Notes: generated by a model not told the origin, from the sequence alone. Positions 9,546 through 17,493 are shown, numbered from the stretch's first letter. The stretch: 64,000 nucleotides of DNA from JAXDMU01 sp963762435 (GCA_963762435.1 CAVXLN010000020.1:1-64000); one strand, 5' to 3'. Made by a program: numbers and translations.

Positions 9546-9562
9546 CGCGAGCCTCGCTCGCG
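9546..9562 (-). promoter_or_regulatory. Hairpin between pqqA and pqqB
   Basis: CGCGAGC (9546-9552), a 3-nt loop, then GCTCGCG (9556-9562) form a perfect 7-bp stem in the pqqA-pqqB gap. There is no T-run, so it is more likely an mRNA-stability or partial attenuation element. Many pqq operons show pqqA transcript in excess over pqqB; that is known of other species and inferred here. Confidence 0.5.
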
Positions 9563-9581
9563 ATGACGAGTCCTTTCTCAC

Positions 9582-9659
9582 TTAGATCTCAGCGCAAGCG
9601 TAGCAGTTGATCTCTGCACCGAGCGCGACTTCGATGATCTTGGGAGTCTTCCAAGCCAT
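9582..9659 (-). CDS. pqqA: PQQ precursor peptide PqqA (first copy)
   Basis: 25 codons plus stop: MAWKTPKIIEVALGAEINCY followed by ACAEI. Glu16 and Tyr20 (E-x3-Y) are the residues that become PQQ. The peptide is ribosomally made, crosslinked by PqqE and processed to the cofactor. A strong ribosome site GGAGG lies at 9667-9671, 7 nt before the ATG. First gene of the pqqABCDE-metallohydrolase-SoxYZ operon. Confidence 0.97.
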   Translation of the reverse strand: MAWKTPKIIEVALGAEINCYACAEI

Positions 9660-9706
9660 TTTCTGTCCTCCACAATGACGGCACCATACCGATTCCGTCC
9701 AAGTAA

Positions 9707-9736
9707 TTTATAACCATTCCAATCTAGGTCGGTCAA
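9707..9736 (-). promoter_or_regulatory. Candidate sigma-70-type promoter for pqqA operon
   Basis: On the minus strand, TTGACC (9736-9731) and TATAAA (9712-9707) are separated by 18 bp and lie about 50 bp before the pqqA start. This is the best promoter match in the region. The start site is not proven. Confidence 0.55.
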
Positions 9737-9840
9737 CCCCGGACTGGCCGAGGTGACCAGTTTCCATGGCGGAAATCCTAGATTTACCTCGATCAATAGT
9801 TCTATAGAGCTAGTCGGATTGGCACAACACTGAAGGCGAA

Positions 9841-9872
9841 ACCCGCCTGCAACCAAATGGTTGCAGGCGGGT
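9841..9872 (-). terminator. Strong hairpin after the porin gene
   Basis: Perfect 15-bp stem, 9841-9855 paired with 9858-9872 (ACCCGCCTGCAACCA and its complement), with a 2-nt nominal loop. It follows the porin stop at 9880 by 8 bp. The minus-strand flank has only a short T-run. It separates the porin transcript from the pqqA promoter. Confidence 0.7.
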
Positions 9873-9879
9873 TGCCGGT

Positions 9880-11334
9880 TCAGAAGAAGGCGATGGCGCC
9901 GGCCGCGACGGTATCTTCTTCCGCCTGGTTGCCGTTGTGCGCGGTCGCCGTCGTGTGCGTATATTCGCCGACCAGATTGACCCAGCTGGTCAGGTGATAC
10001 TTGATCCCGAACGCATAGGACTCGTTGTCCTTGACCAATGTCGGGTTGAACTCTCCCGAGGCAAGGTCGAGATGGCTCAGGCCGTAGCTGCCGGAGAAGG
10101 TGAGCTTGTCGAAGAAGGTGTAGCTCACCTGGCCGATATAGCCGTCGGAATTGCGCAGCTGGCCGGTCGGGCTGACCGCGTCGAAGAACAGGCCGGTGGT
10201 GCCGAGGCCCCAGCCGAGATAGCCGTAGCCCATGATGTCCAAGGCACCGATATCGACCTTGGTGCCGAAATCCCAACCCGTGCCCTGGACGCTCTTGCCG
10301 CCGGGCAGCGCGTCGGTGCCGCCGGCGCTCTGCAGATCCTGGGTCACCACATTGGTCCAGAACTGCGCCTTGACCAGACTGCTCGGCGGCAGCGGCAGCG
10401 AATAGGCCAGTTTCGCCTGGATCTGCGGCGAGTCGTTGGCGGACAACGTGCCCGAGTCACCCGAGAAGTTGAAGGCTTGGAGCGGCGTGAAGATACCGAC
10501 CGAGCCCTGGAACCCCGCGAATTTCGGCGAGGTATAAGTGATCTGCGGAATGAAGTCGGTATAGACATACCCCAAGCCGATGCGGCCGAGCGAGGTGTTG
10601 CTGGGCGCTATGTTGCCGCCGGTCGAACCCACGCCGAACAGCGTGAAATCGTTGAGGATCGCCTCCTGGCCGAACAGGCCGATATCGCGGCCGACCTTGA
10701 TGGTGCCGAGCTGCGGCGTGCCGACCGTGATGTATTGCTGGCGGAAGTCGATGCCGCTGGTACCGAGCGCGCGCGCAACACCGGCTCCATTCGCGCCGCC
10801 CACGCCCGATGAGCTGTTCAGGCCGGGATACAGGCCGAAATGCACGGCGATGTCGTAGCCTTCCTGCTGGGTCTTGAGCTCGACCGCAAAGTTGCCGGGG
10901 AGCAGGCCGTTGCGGACCGACGAATTCCCGCTCGAGCCGACCGTCGCGAGACCGCCATCCACGACCTTGTTCGGGCCGGGGCTGTCCGGGCTGTCATGGA
11001 CGTAGAAGCCGTTGACCTCGCCGGATAGCGTCACATCGACCGGGCCGACATGGACGCCGACGCCCTTGTCCATCATCCGCACGAAGCTCTGATCGCCCTG
11101 CGGCGGAAAGCTGGCTTGGGCTGGTGCGGCCGCAGGTGCGGGTGGCGGGGCCGCCGACTCCTGGGCCTTCTCGGCCTTCAGCTGATCATAGTCCTGCTTG
11201 GTCAACGCCCCCTTGGCCAACAGCTTGTCCAGCAGATTGTCCATGGCATCCGCCCAGGCCGGCGCCGCGGCCATGAGGGCATATCCGGAAATTGCTGCTG
11301 CAAGATAGAATCGTGACGTTCCGCCGAGCGCCAT
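9880..11334 (-). CDS. Outer-membrane porin
   Basis: 484 residues with a signal peptide (ISGYALMAAAPAWA-DA), an N-terminal helical segment (MDNLLDKLLAKGALTKQDYDQLKAEK), an Ala/Pro linker, and a long beta-barrel region. The last residue is Phe (AAGAIAFF), as required for outer-membrane barrel assembly. Barrel strands alternate, for example VKYGRDIGLFGQEA-like and GIKYHLTSWVNLVGEYTHT segments typical of Gram-negative general porins. Lying between the pqq operon and the sensor genes, it may admit methanol-pathway substrates or metal complexes; the solute is unknown. Confidence 0.88.
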   Translation of the reverse strand: MALGGTSRFYLAAAISGYALMAAAPAWADAMDNLLDKLLAKGALTKQDYDQLKAEKAQESAAPPPAPAAAPAQASFPPQGDQSFVRMMDKGVGVHVGPVDVTLSGEVNGFYVHDSPDSPGPNKVVDGGLATVGSSGNSSVRNGLLPGNFAVELKTQQEGYDIAVHFGLYPGLNSSSGVGGANGAGVARALGTSGIDFRQQYITVGTPQLGTIKVGRDIGLFGQEAILNDFTLFGVGSTGGNIAPSNTSLGRIGLGYVYTDFIPQITYTSPKFAGFQGSVGIFTPLQAFNFSGDSGTLSANDSPQIQAKLAYSLPLPPSSLVKAQFWTNVVTQDLQSAGGTDALPGGKSVQGTGWDFGTKVDIGALDIMGYGYLGWGLGTTGLFFDAVSPTGQLRNSDGYIGQVSYTFFDKLTFSGSYGLSHLDLASGEFNPTLVKDNESYAFGIKYHLTSWVNLVGEYTHTTATAHNGNQAEEDTVAAGAIAFF

Positions 11335-11732
11335 GTCCTTTATCCTCCCTGCTTTATTATGCTAGTCCCGGCACAACAGGACTGCCTCGCGTCCATGATT
11401 ACGGCGCGACAAGTTTGGTCATGACTTGGCCGGACTCTCACCAATCCGACCTTATAGTGATCACTAAAGATGCTCGGTCGGAATCGCGCAATAGCACTAA
11501 AGGACTGTTGCAGCATTGCCGCGATCTGCCGAGCCTGTAGCGGCTACCTGGAGTACTCGCAGTGCGATTTGGTGCGGATGCGAAGGACCACTGAGGCGAT
11601 CGGCGTTGAACCGCTGAAACTCAACGGTCTATAGTCCCGATCAAAGCCGGGCCGCACTTCCGACTGCGGGAGACGCCGAGCCGAAGAATGCTCGACCGCG
11701 CAAGAGACAGGTCGGTCGAGGGAGGCGGCCTG
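11335..11732. promoter_or_regulatory. Divergent control region between porin and FIST sensor genes
   Basis: 398 bp with no convincing gene. It contains the nested palindrome at 11445-11482. The FIST gene ribosome site (GAGGGAGG, about 11719-11724) lies at its right end. Confidence 0.5.
11445..11482. promoter_or_regulatory. Nested palindrome, likely operator
   Basis: TCCGACC (11445-11451) and GGTCGGA (11476-11482) form an outer inverted repeat around a perfect 12-bp palindrome TAGTGATCACTA (11455-11466). The site lies upstream of the porin start (11334) and of the FIST gene. Two symmetric elements of this kind suggest binding of a dimeric regulator; which one is unknown. Confidence 0.5.
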
Positions 11733-12878
11733 ATGCCGAAGATGCAATTGCGCCGGGGAGGCTCCGATCATCCGGAGCCGCGGGCGGCCATGGCGGAGCT
11801 CCGCGCGCAGATCGGCGCCGGCGAGGGCATCGCTTTCGTGTTGATCTTTGCCTCGCCGGACTATGATCGGGAGGCGCTCGGCCACGCCATCGCAGAGGAA
11901 TTTGCCGGCACGACCGTCTATGGCTGCACGACGGCGGGCGAGATCACGCCGTTCGGCTATATCAGCGGCGGCCTCTCCGGCGTTAGCTTCCCGTGTGATG
12001 ATTTCGCCGTGGTGGCGGGCCTGTTCGAGGAGCTCCAGGCCTTCGAGATCGGGGCCACGATGGAGAAGACGCGGCAATTGATGGCCGAGCGCGACACGCT
12101 CATGGCCTATGGCGGAAACGGGTTCGCTGGCTCTTTCGGGCTCCTTCTGATCGACGGCCTCTCCGTGCGTGAGGAGCAACTAGTCAGTGCTGTGGGCAAT
12201 ACGCTCGCCGGCACGCCGCTGGTCGGCGGCTCGGCGGGAGATGGGCTCGATTTCAAGCAGAGCTTCGTCTTCTTCCGCGACCGCTTCGTCACCGATGCGG
12301 CTTTGCTGCTGCTGATCTCGACTCGGCGGCGCTTCTCCGTCTTCAAGACCGAGCATTTCGTGCCGACCGACGAGAAGATGATCGTGACTGGCGCTGATCT
12401 CGAGCATCGCCGCGTGTTCGAGATCAATGCCGAGCCCGCGGCGCTCGAATATGCCCGCCTGGTCGGGCTTACCGACGAGATCCTGTCGCCCAAGATCTTC
12501 GCAGCCCATCCGGTCGTCGTCCGGGTCGGCGGCCAATACCATGTGCGCGCCATCCAGAAGGTCAATCCGGACAACAGCCTGACTTTCCTCTGCGCGATCG
12601 ATGAGGGCTTGGTGCTGACGCTGGCGGAGGGCGTCGATCTCATTCAGAATCTCAAGGAGCTGTTCGGCCGGCTGGAACGTGATGTCGGCCCGCCCGATGT
12701 CATCCTTGGCTGTGATTGCGTGCTGCGCAACATCGAGCTCGAGCAGCGGCAATTGAAACGGGCCGTCTCGTCGCTGTTCGTCGAGCACCGGGTCGTCGGG
12801 TTTTGCACCTATGGCGAGCAATATATGTCGATGCATGTGAACCAGACCTTCACCGGCGTCGCGATTGGAGCGTCATGA
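11733..12878 (+). CDS. FIST-domain sensor protein (NosP-like)
   Basis: 381 residues from the ATG at 11733, preceded by GAGGGAGG. An in-frame ATG at 11688 lacks a ribosome site. The whole protein is a FIST N plus FIST C pair: a YGCTTAGEI segment near the N-terminal half, LIDGLSVREEQLVSAV, the TPLVGGSAGDGL motif, and C-terminal GFCTYGEQYMSMHVNQTFTG. FIST proteins bind small ligands; the NosP subgroup binds haem and nitric oxide and is encoded beside NahK-type kinases. The stop overlaps the start of the kinase gene (ATGA), so the two are surely a unit. Haem binding is inferred, not seen. Confidence 0.88.
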   Translation: MPKMQLRRGGSDHPEPRAAMAELRAQIGAGEGIAFVLIFASPDYDREALGHAIAEEFAGTTVYGCTTAGEITPFGYISGGLSGVSFPCDDFAVVAGLFEELQAFEIGATMEKTRQLMAERDTLMAYGGNGFAGSFGLLLIDGLSVREEQLVSAVGNTLAGTPLVGGSAGDGLDFKQSFVFFRDRFVTDAALLLLISTRRRFSVFKTEHFVPTDEKMIVTGADLEHRRVFEINAEPAALEYARLVGLTDEILSPKIFAAHPVVVRVGGQYHVRAIQKVNPDNSLTFLCAIDEGLVLTLAEGVDLIQNLKELFGRLERDVGPPDVILGCDCVLRNIELEQRQLKRAVSSLFVEHRVVGFCTYGEQYMSMHVNQTFTGVAIGAS

Positions 12879-15541
12879 AGCTCTTGCGCCACCCGCCGCA
12901 ACCAGGCGCTACCTCCGGGGGAGACCCGGCGATCCGGATCGCCGAGCTCGAGGCGCAGGTCGAGAAGCTCACACGCATCAAGCACGCGCTGGTCGATCGG
13001 GTCGAGCGCAGCATGGATGGCCAAGGCTCCGCCTTCTCGCTGTTTCAGACGGCGATCGTGCTCGAGGCGCAGATCAGGGCGCGCACGCTGGCGCTCGAGC
13101 AGACACTGTCCGATCTCGAGCGCTCCTATCACGAGGCGGCAAAGGCGCGCGAGCAGGCGGAGACGGCCCGGCTCCGGCTGTTCGCCGCGATCGAATCGGT
13201 GAGCGAAGGCTTCGTGCTGTTCGATGCCCAGGATCGGCTGGCGCTGTTCAATCAGCGCTACCTGACCTTCTGGCCCGGCATGGCCGACGAGATCCATGCC
13301 GGCATGTCCTTTTCCGAGATGGTTCATCTGGCCGTCCAGCACAAAGGCGTGCTCGACGCGTATCGCGATCCCGAAGGCTGGATCCGGCGCCGCCTGCGCC
13401 AGCATGCCGAATGCGCGGGGCCGACCGTGCACGCGCTCAGCGACGGGCGCTGGATGCAGATCAACGAGAAGCGCACCGGCGATGGCGGCATCGTCGGCAT
13501 CTATGCCGACATCACCAACCTCAAGCGCCGCGAGACGCTGCAATGGGAGGCGGCCCTCGCCAAGAAATCGAACCTGCTGCAGGCGACGCTCAATTCGATC
13601 TATCAGGGGGTCGCGGTCTATGACACGCACCTGGCCCTCGTCGCCTGGAACAACGAGTTCGTCCGGCTGCTCGATCTGCCGCCGCGCTGCATCCGGCGCA
13701 GCGCCACTTTTGCCGATCTGCGCCGCTTCGATGAATCGCTCGGACCGGAGGGCATCGCCAATCCCGAGTTCCTGACTCCGCACAATAGCCGCGAGCCGTT
13801 GAAATTCGAGCAAGCCTGGCACAATGGCCGGATGCTCGATATCGAACGCAATCCGATGCCGGATGGCGGCTTCGTGCTGACTTTCACCGACATCTCGCAG
13901 CGTAAACGCAATGAGGAGGCGCTGCGCGACGGCGAGCGGCGCATCCGGCTCGTCACCGATGCGATGCCGGCCTTGATCGCCTATGTCGATGCCGAGGAGC
14001 GCTATCAGTTCGTCAACGAGCCTTATCGGCAATGGGTGGCCCGTCCCGATCTCGAGATCCTCGGCCGGCGCATGAGCGCCGTGCTGCCGGCGGAATTCTA
14101 CGAGCGCTGCCGGCTCTATGCGGCACGTGCGCTCAGCGGTGAAGGCGTTGCCTTCGAGACGGAGCTCACGCCGCAAAAGGTCGAGCCGACCCGCTATGCG
14201 CAGGTTACCTTCCTGCCCCATATCGGCGATGACGAGGGGATCCTGGGTTTCTTCGCGCTGATGCAGGATGTGACGGAACGGCGCCGGGCCGATGCCGCCA
14301 TCAAGGAAGCGAACGAGACGCTCGAACGGCGGGTCGACGAGCGGACGGCGGCCCTGCGCCGGCTCAATGGCCAGCTCCATCAGGAGATCTCGGAGCGGCG
14401 CGAGATCGAGAAGGCGCTGCAGATCGCGAAGAGTCAGGCCGAGCAGGCCAATCTCAGCAAGACGCGCTTCCTCGCGGCCGCCAGCCACGATCTGCTGCAG
14501 CCCTTGAACTCGGCGCGGCTCTTCGTCTCGGCCCTCGCCGAGCTGCCGCATTCCCGGCAGATCCGCGGGCTCATCGACAATGTCGACGTGTCCCTGAGTT
14601 CGGTCGAGGATCTGCTCGGCACGCTGCTCGATATCTCGAAGCTCGATGCCGGTGCGGTCTCGCCCGAGATCGTCGATTTTCCAATCAGCTCGCTCCTCGG
14701 CTCGCTTACAACCGAGCATATGGTGCTGGCGCGCGATCGCGGGCTCACCTTGAGGCTTGTCGGATCGAGCGCCGTCGTGCGCAGCGACCTCCTGCTGCTG
14801 CGCCGGATCGTGCAGAATTTCCTCAGCAACGCCATTCGCTATACCCGCAAAGGCCGCGTGCTGCTGGGATGCCGTCGAGTCGGCGACCATATCCGGATCG
14901 AGATCTGGGACACGGGGCCTGGCATCCCGCCCGACCAGATTCACGCCATCTTCGAGGAATTCCACCGGCTCCAGAAGGAAGGCGGGCCGGGCGATCGCGG
15001 CATCGGCCTCGGCCTTGCGATCGTCAAACGCGCCGCCAAGATGCTCGATCTGCCGATCGGGGCGCGCTCAGTCGTGGGCGCGGGCTCGGTCTTCTCGGTG
15101 ACCGTACCGCGCGGCACCCGCCCGCTTTCGACCGCGAGTGCTGCCCGTTCGGACGGGGCGTTGCGGCAATTGCGCGGAGCTTCGGTTCTGGTGCTCGACG
15201 ATCAGCCGAGCGTGCTGGCCGGCATGGAAGCGCTGCTGCGGGGCTGGGGCTGCACAGTGGCGACGGCGGGCACTGGCGACGAGGCGCTTGACCGGCTGAC
15301 GCAAGGGCCGCGGCCGCCCGACGTCGTCATCGCCGATTTCCATCTCGAAGGCGGCAATACGGGCGTGCAGGAGATCGGGCGAATCCGGCAGGCCGCCGGC
15401 CAGGCGATTCCCGGCATCATCATCACGGCCGATCACAACCCAAAGACCCAGGCGCTGGTCAAGCAACAGGGCTTCTGGCTTCTGCGCAAGCCGGTGAAGC
15501 CCGCTCAGCTCCGCTCACTGCTATCGAGCGTGCTGGCCTGA
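12875..15541 (+). CDS. NahK/ErcS'-type hybrid sensor histidine kinase/response regulator
   Basis: 888 residues, no membrane segment, so cytosolic. Order: N-terminal coiled coil (about 20-100), three PAS domains (about 103-225, 235-350, 356-480), a second coiled coil, HisKA with phospho-acceptor His538 in ASHDLLQPLNSARLF, HATPase with NAIRYT, DTGPGIP and GIGLGLAI, and a C-terminal receiver with Asp821 in VIADFHLEGG. The SHDLLQPL H-box and the combination of PAS repeats with a terminal receiver are typical of the NahK/ErcS' group, which in Pseudomonas controls PQQ-alcohol oxidation and biofilm signalling. The ligand is likely relayed by the upstream FIST protein. It ends 10 bp from the convergent response regulator gene. 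Confidence 0.92.
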   Translation: MKLLRHPPQPGATSGGDPAIRIAELEAQVEKLTRIKHALVDRVERSMDGQGSAFSLFQTAIVLEAQIRARTLALEQTLSDLERSYHEAAKAREQAETARLRLFAAIESVSEGFVLFDAQDRLALFNQRYLTFWPGMADEIHAGMSFSEMVHLAVQHKGVLDAYRDPEGWIRRRLRQHAECAGPTVHALSDGRWMQINEKRTGDGGIVGIYADITNLKRRETLQWEAALAKKSNLLQATLNSIYQGVAVYDTHLALVAWNNEFVRLLDLPPRCIRRSATFADLRRFDESLGPEGIANPEFLTPHNSREPLKFEQAWHNGRMLDIERNPMPDGGFVLTFTDISQRKRNEEALRDGERRIRLVTDAMPALIAYVDAEERYQFVNEPYRQWVARPDLEILGRRMSAVLPAEFYERCRLYAARALSGEGVAFETELTPQKVEPTRYAQVTFLPHIGDDEGILGFFALMQDVTERRRADAAIKEANETLERRVDERTAALRRLNGQLHQEISERREIEKALQIAKSQAEQANLSKTRFLAAASHDLLQPLNSARLFVSALAELPHSRQIRGLIDNVDVSLSSVEDLLGTLLDISKLDAGAVSPEIVDFPISSLLGSLTTEHMVLARDRGLTLRLVGSSAVVRSDLLLLRRIVQNFLSNAIRYTRKGRVLLGCRRVGDHIRIEIWDTGPGIPPDQIHAIFEEFHRLQKEGGPGDRGIGLGLAIVKRAAKMLDLPIGARSVVGAGSVFSVTVPRGTRPLSTASAARSDGALRQLRGASVLVLDDQPSVLAGMEALLRGWGCTVATAGTGDEALDRLTQGPRPPDVVIADFHLEGGNTGVQEIGRIRQAAGQAIPGIIITADHNPKTQALVKQQGFWLLRKPVKPAQLRSLLSSVLA

Positions 15542-15551
15542 AACAGGTGTC

Positions 15552-16208
15552 TCAGGCCTCGCGCACATCCACGAAATTATCGAGATGCAGGCGGCCCGCC
15601 ATGACCACAGCCTGGGTCCGGCTATAGACCTTGAGCTTGTGCAGGATGCCCGAGACATGGGCCTTGACCGTGGTCTCGGCGATATCGAGCTCGTAGGCGA
15701 TTTCCTTGTTGAGTTTGCCGGTGCCGAGCAGCTGCAGCACGCGTCGCTGCTGCGGCGTCAGCGTCAGCACGCGCTGGGCGAAGTCCGGATCGATCTCAAC
15801 CGCGGGCGGCGCCAAGCCAAGATGGGGAGGCATATAGATCTCGCCGCTGGCGACGAGATTGAGCGCCGTCACGATCTCGTGCCGTGGCGTCGATTTCGGG
15901 ATGAAGCCCAAGGCACCGAGCGCCAGAGCCTCGCTGACAAGACGCGGATCCTCGAGTGCCGAAATGACAACGACGGGTGTGGCCGGGAAGCGCGTCCGCA
16001 CGGTAATGAGCCCCTCGAACCCGTCGACGCCCGGCATCCGGAGATCGAGCAGCAGGAGGTCGGCGTCGCCATTCTGCTCAAGCTGCTCCATCAGCTCGCC
16101 GAGTGTGGCGCTTTCGAGGATTTCCGTGGTTCCAAAGGCGGTGGTGATGGCGAGAGCCAAGGCACCGCGGATCATAGGGTGGTCGTCGGCGATGATGATC
16201 TTTTTCAT
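15552..16208 (-). CDS. LuxR/NarL-family response regulator
   Basis: 218 residues. N-terminal receiver: IIADDHPMIRG acidic pair, phospho-acceptor Asp in LLLLDLRMPGVDG (about 56), then ISALED and a Lys in FIPKST. C-terminal LuxR helix-turn-helix: LTPQQRRVLQLLGTGKLNKE and AETTVKAHVSGILHKL. Regulators of this build (ErbR/AgmR/ExaE type) activate PQQ-alcohol dehydrogenase genes in other proteobacteria. Location beside the NahK/Erc-type kinase and pqq genes makes it the prime candidate regulator of xoxF, pqq and the porin. The target is inferred. Confidence 0.9.
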   Translation of the reverse strand: MKKIIIADDHPMIRGALALAITTAFGTTEILESATLGELMEQLEQNGDADLLLLDLRMPGVDGFEGLITVRTRFPATPVVVISALEDPRLVSEALALGALGFIPKSTPRHEIVTALNLVASGEIYMPPHLGLAPPAVEIDPDFAQRVLTLTPQQRRVLQLLGTGKLNKEIAYELDIAETTVKAHVSGILHKLKVYSRTQAVVMAGRLHLDNFVDVREA

Positions 16209-16485
16209 TACCGTCGCTTTGCACGGTTTATCCCGCGGGTCATGCTAGTCGATCTCCAGGCCGCTCGCCAGGGCAATGATTTCCTTCGACAAGTGCGGTC
16301 TGGGGGCAGAATCCAGGCCGAATCGGCAGGCGCCGGACGACATGGCTGCCGGCTCGATATTCTGGTGCAATATCAATATATTGATTGAATTTTGGGCGAT
16401 CCGGAGATCGCTAGTACCAAAGTACAATTGGCCTCAGGTCGAGCAGCTCAGAAGATGATGCCAAGCAATACAAGAGGAGCGCGCT
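16209..16485. promoter_or_regulatory. Control region between response regulator and pqqA2
   Basis: 277 bp divergent gap. It contains the perfect palindrome TCAATATATTGA (16373-16384) in an AT-rich patch, and a GAGGAG ribosome site (16474-16479) 6 nt before the pqqA2 ATG. The sequence before the palindrome has no clear gene. Confidence 0.45.
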
Positions 16486-16566
16486 ATGCTTTGGAAAACC
16501 CCCAGGTTCGTGGAAATCGCGCTCGGCGCGGAAATCAATTGTTATGCTTGCGCGGAATTGAAGTAG
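16486..16566 (+). CDS. pqqA2: Second, orphan PQQ precursor peptide PqqA
   Basis: 26 codons plus stop: MLWKTPRFVEIALGAEINCY followed by ACAELK. The E-x3-Y pair that gives PQQ is intact (Glu16, Tyr20), and a good ribosome site GAGGAG lies at 16474-16479. It differs from pqqA at many silent and several coding positions, so it is a maintained paralogue and not a fresh copy. No pqqB-E follows; instead it reads toward the xoxF remnant and xoxG. Extra pqqA copies are known in some methylotrophs. It may boost PQQ precursor supply under the xox promoter. Confidence 0.92.
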   Translation: MLWKTPRFVEIALGAEINCYACAELK

Positions 16567-16631
16567 AGCGACTCGGCCGCGCTTGGCGCGCATGATCGCA
16601 TAGGCCACGGAGTTGCGGGGGCGACCGGCCG

Positions 16632-16963
16632 CTTCATCGCGTGGGATGCCGGTACCGGCAAGATCAAATGGTCTGACAAGGAGCCCTTCTCGGTCTGGTC
16701 GGGCGCCTTGACGACGGCGGATGGGCTTGTCTTCTACGGCACGCTCGAAGGGTATCTCAAGGCGGTCGACATGAAGACCGGCAAGGAGCTCTACCGGTTC
16801 AAGACGCCGTCTGGGATCATCGGCAACGTGACGACCCGCGAGCATGGCGGCGGGTCTCACGGGCGATACCGGTGGGCTGGAGGCGGTCGGGGCGTACAAG
16901 GCCTTGTCCAACGACACCCAACTCGGTGGCGTACTGACGGTGTTTGCTCTTCCCTCCCCCTGA
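16632..16963 (+). pseudogene. 3' remnant of xoxF upstream of xoxG
   Basis: From about 16632 (TTCATCGCGTGGGA) the sequence matches the last 385 or so bases of the intact xoxF, in opposite orientation, with only scattered base changes. It encodes FIAWDAGTGKIKW onwards. After GNVTTREHGG a 59-bp deletion relative to the intact gene shifts the frame; the C-terminal AAGLTGDTGGLEAVGAYKAL block continues in another frame to a TGA at 16961. No start or PQQ-binding N-terminal region remains, so it cannot make an enzyme. It marks where a full xoxF once stood in front of xoxG, or one end of an inverted duplication. Confidence 0.93.
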
Positions 16964-16979
16964 CCGCTCGGTCCGCCTA

Positions 16980-17050
16980 ACTTTCCGCCCCGGAAGGCAC
17001 CCCCTTCCGGGGCGGACTTTGTCTGCCTCTCAGCGTTGACGAGGCACAGG
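16980..17050. repeat. Right arm of 71-bp perfect inverted repeat
   Basis: Exact reverse complement of 1-71. It covers the hairpin and the leader of xoxG up to 20 bp before the xoxG start. Together with the similar xoxF 3' segments, the arms total about 420-470 bp of inverted homology 16.5 kb apart, enough for homologous recombination to flip the segment between them. Confidence 0.95.
16985..17015 (+). terminator. Hairpin between xoxF remnant and xoxG
   Basis: Same 13-bp stem as at 36-66 (16985-16997 paired with 17003-17015) followed by ACTTTGTCTG. Any transcript from pqqA2 must pass it to reach xoxG, so it would act as an attenuator in the present arrangement. Confidence 0.65.
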
Positions 17051-17070
17051 ATGTAATGGAGCTAAGATCA

Positions 17071-17493
17071 ATGTCGAAACACCCGCTCGCCATCCTCCTC
17101 GCGATGGCGATGCTCGGCCAGTTCGGTTCCGCTTATGCTGCGGACCCGCCGGCCTATACGGTCGAGAATGGCCGGGTCGATAAGGGCACGTTCAACGGCT
17201 ACCGCCGCTATGGCGAATCCTGCTTGCGCTGCCATGGTCCCGACGGGGCAGGATCCTCCTACGCCCCAGACCTCACCCAGTCGCTCCAAACCATGACCAA
17301 GGAGCAGTTCGAGGAAATCGTCATCAACGGCCGCAAGAACGTCAACCAGGCCAACTCCAACGTCATGCCGTCCTTCGGCACGACCGAGGATGTCGTCGAA
17401 TATCTCGACGATATCTACGGCTATCTCAAAGGCAGATCAGACGGCAAAATCCCCAGAGGCAGACCCAAGAGAATCGGCGAGGACGACGATTGA
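17071..17493 (+). CDS. xoxG: Cytochrome c XoxG, electron acceptor of XoxF
   Basis: 140 residues from the ATG at 17071, preceded by GGAG at a 9-nt spacing; an in-frame ATG at 17056 is possible. Signal peptide LAILLAMAMLGQFGSAYA. Haem site CLRCH, with a likely Met ligand in SNVMPSFG and family residues in ENGRVDKGTFNGYRRYGESC. The C-terminus is basic and then acidic (RGRPKRIGEDDD). XoxG takes electrons from lanthanide XoxF. Here it stands directly after the xoxF remnant and hairpin and not after the intact xoxF. It overlaps the start of xoxJ. Confidence 0.94.
   Translation: MSKHPLAILLAMAMLGQFGSAYAADPPAYTVENGRVDKGTFNGYRRYGESCLRCHGPDGAGSSYAPDLTQSLQTMTKEQFEEIVINGRKNVNQANSNVMPSFGTTEDVVEYLDDIYGYLKGRSDGKIPRGRPKRIGEDDD

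Noticed and set aside
13000..15000. Long minus-strand frame opposite the hybrid kinase
   Set aside because: Complement of a gene with clear PAS, HisKA, HATPase and receiver motifs; no ribosome site or domain of its own.
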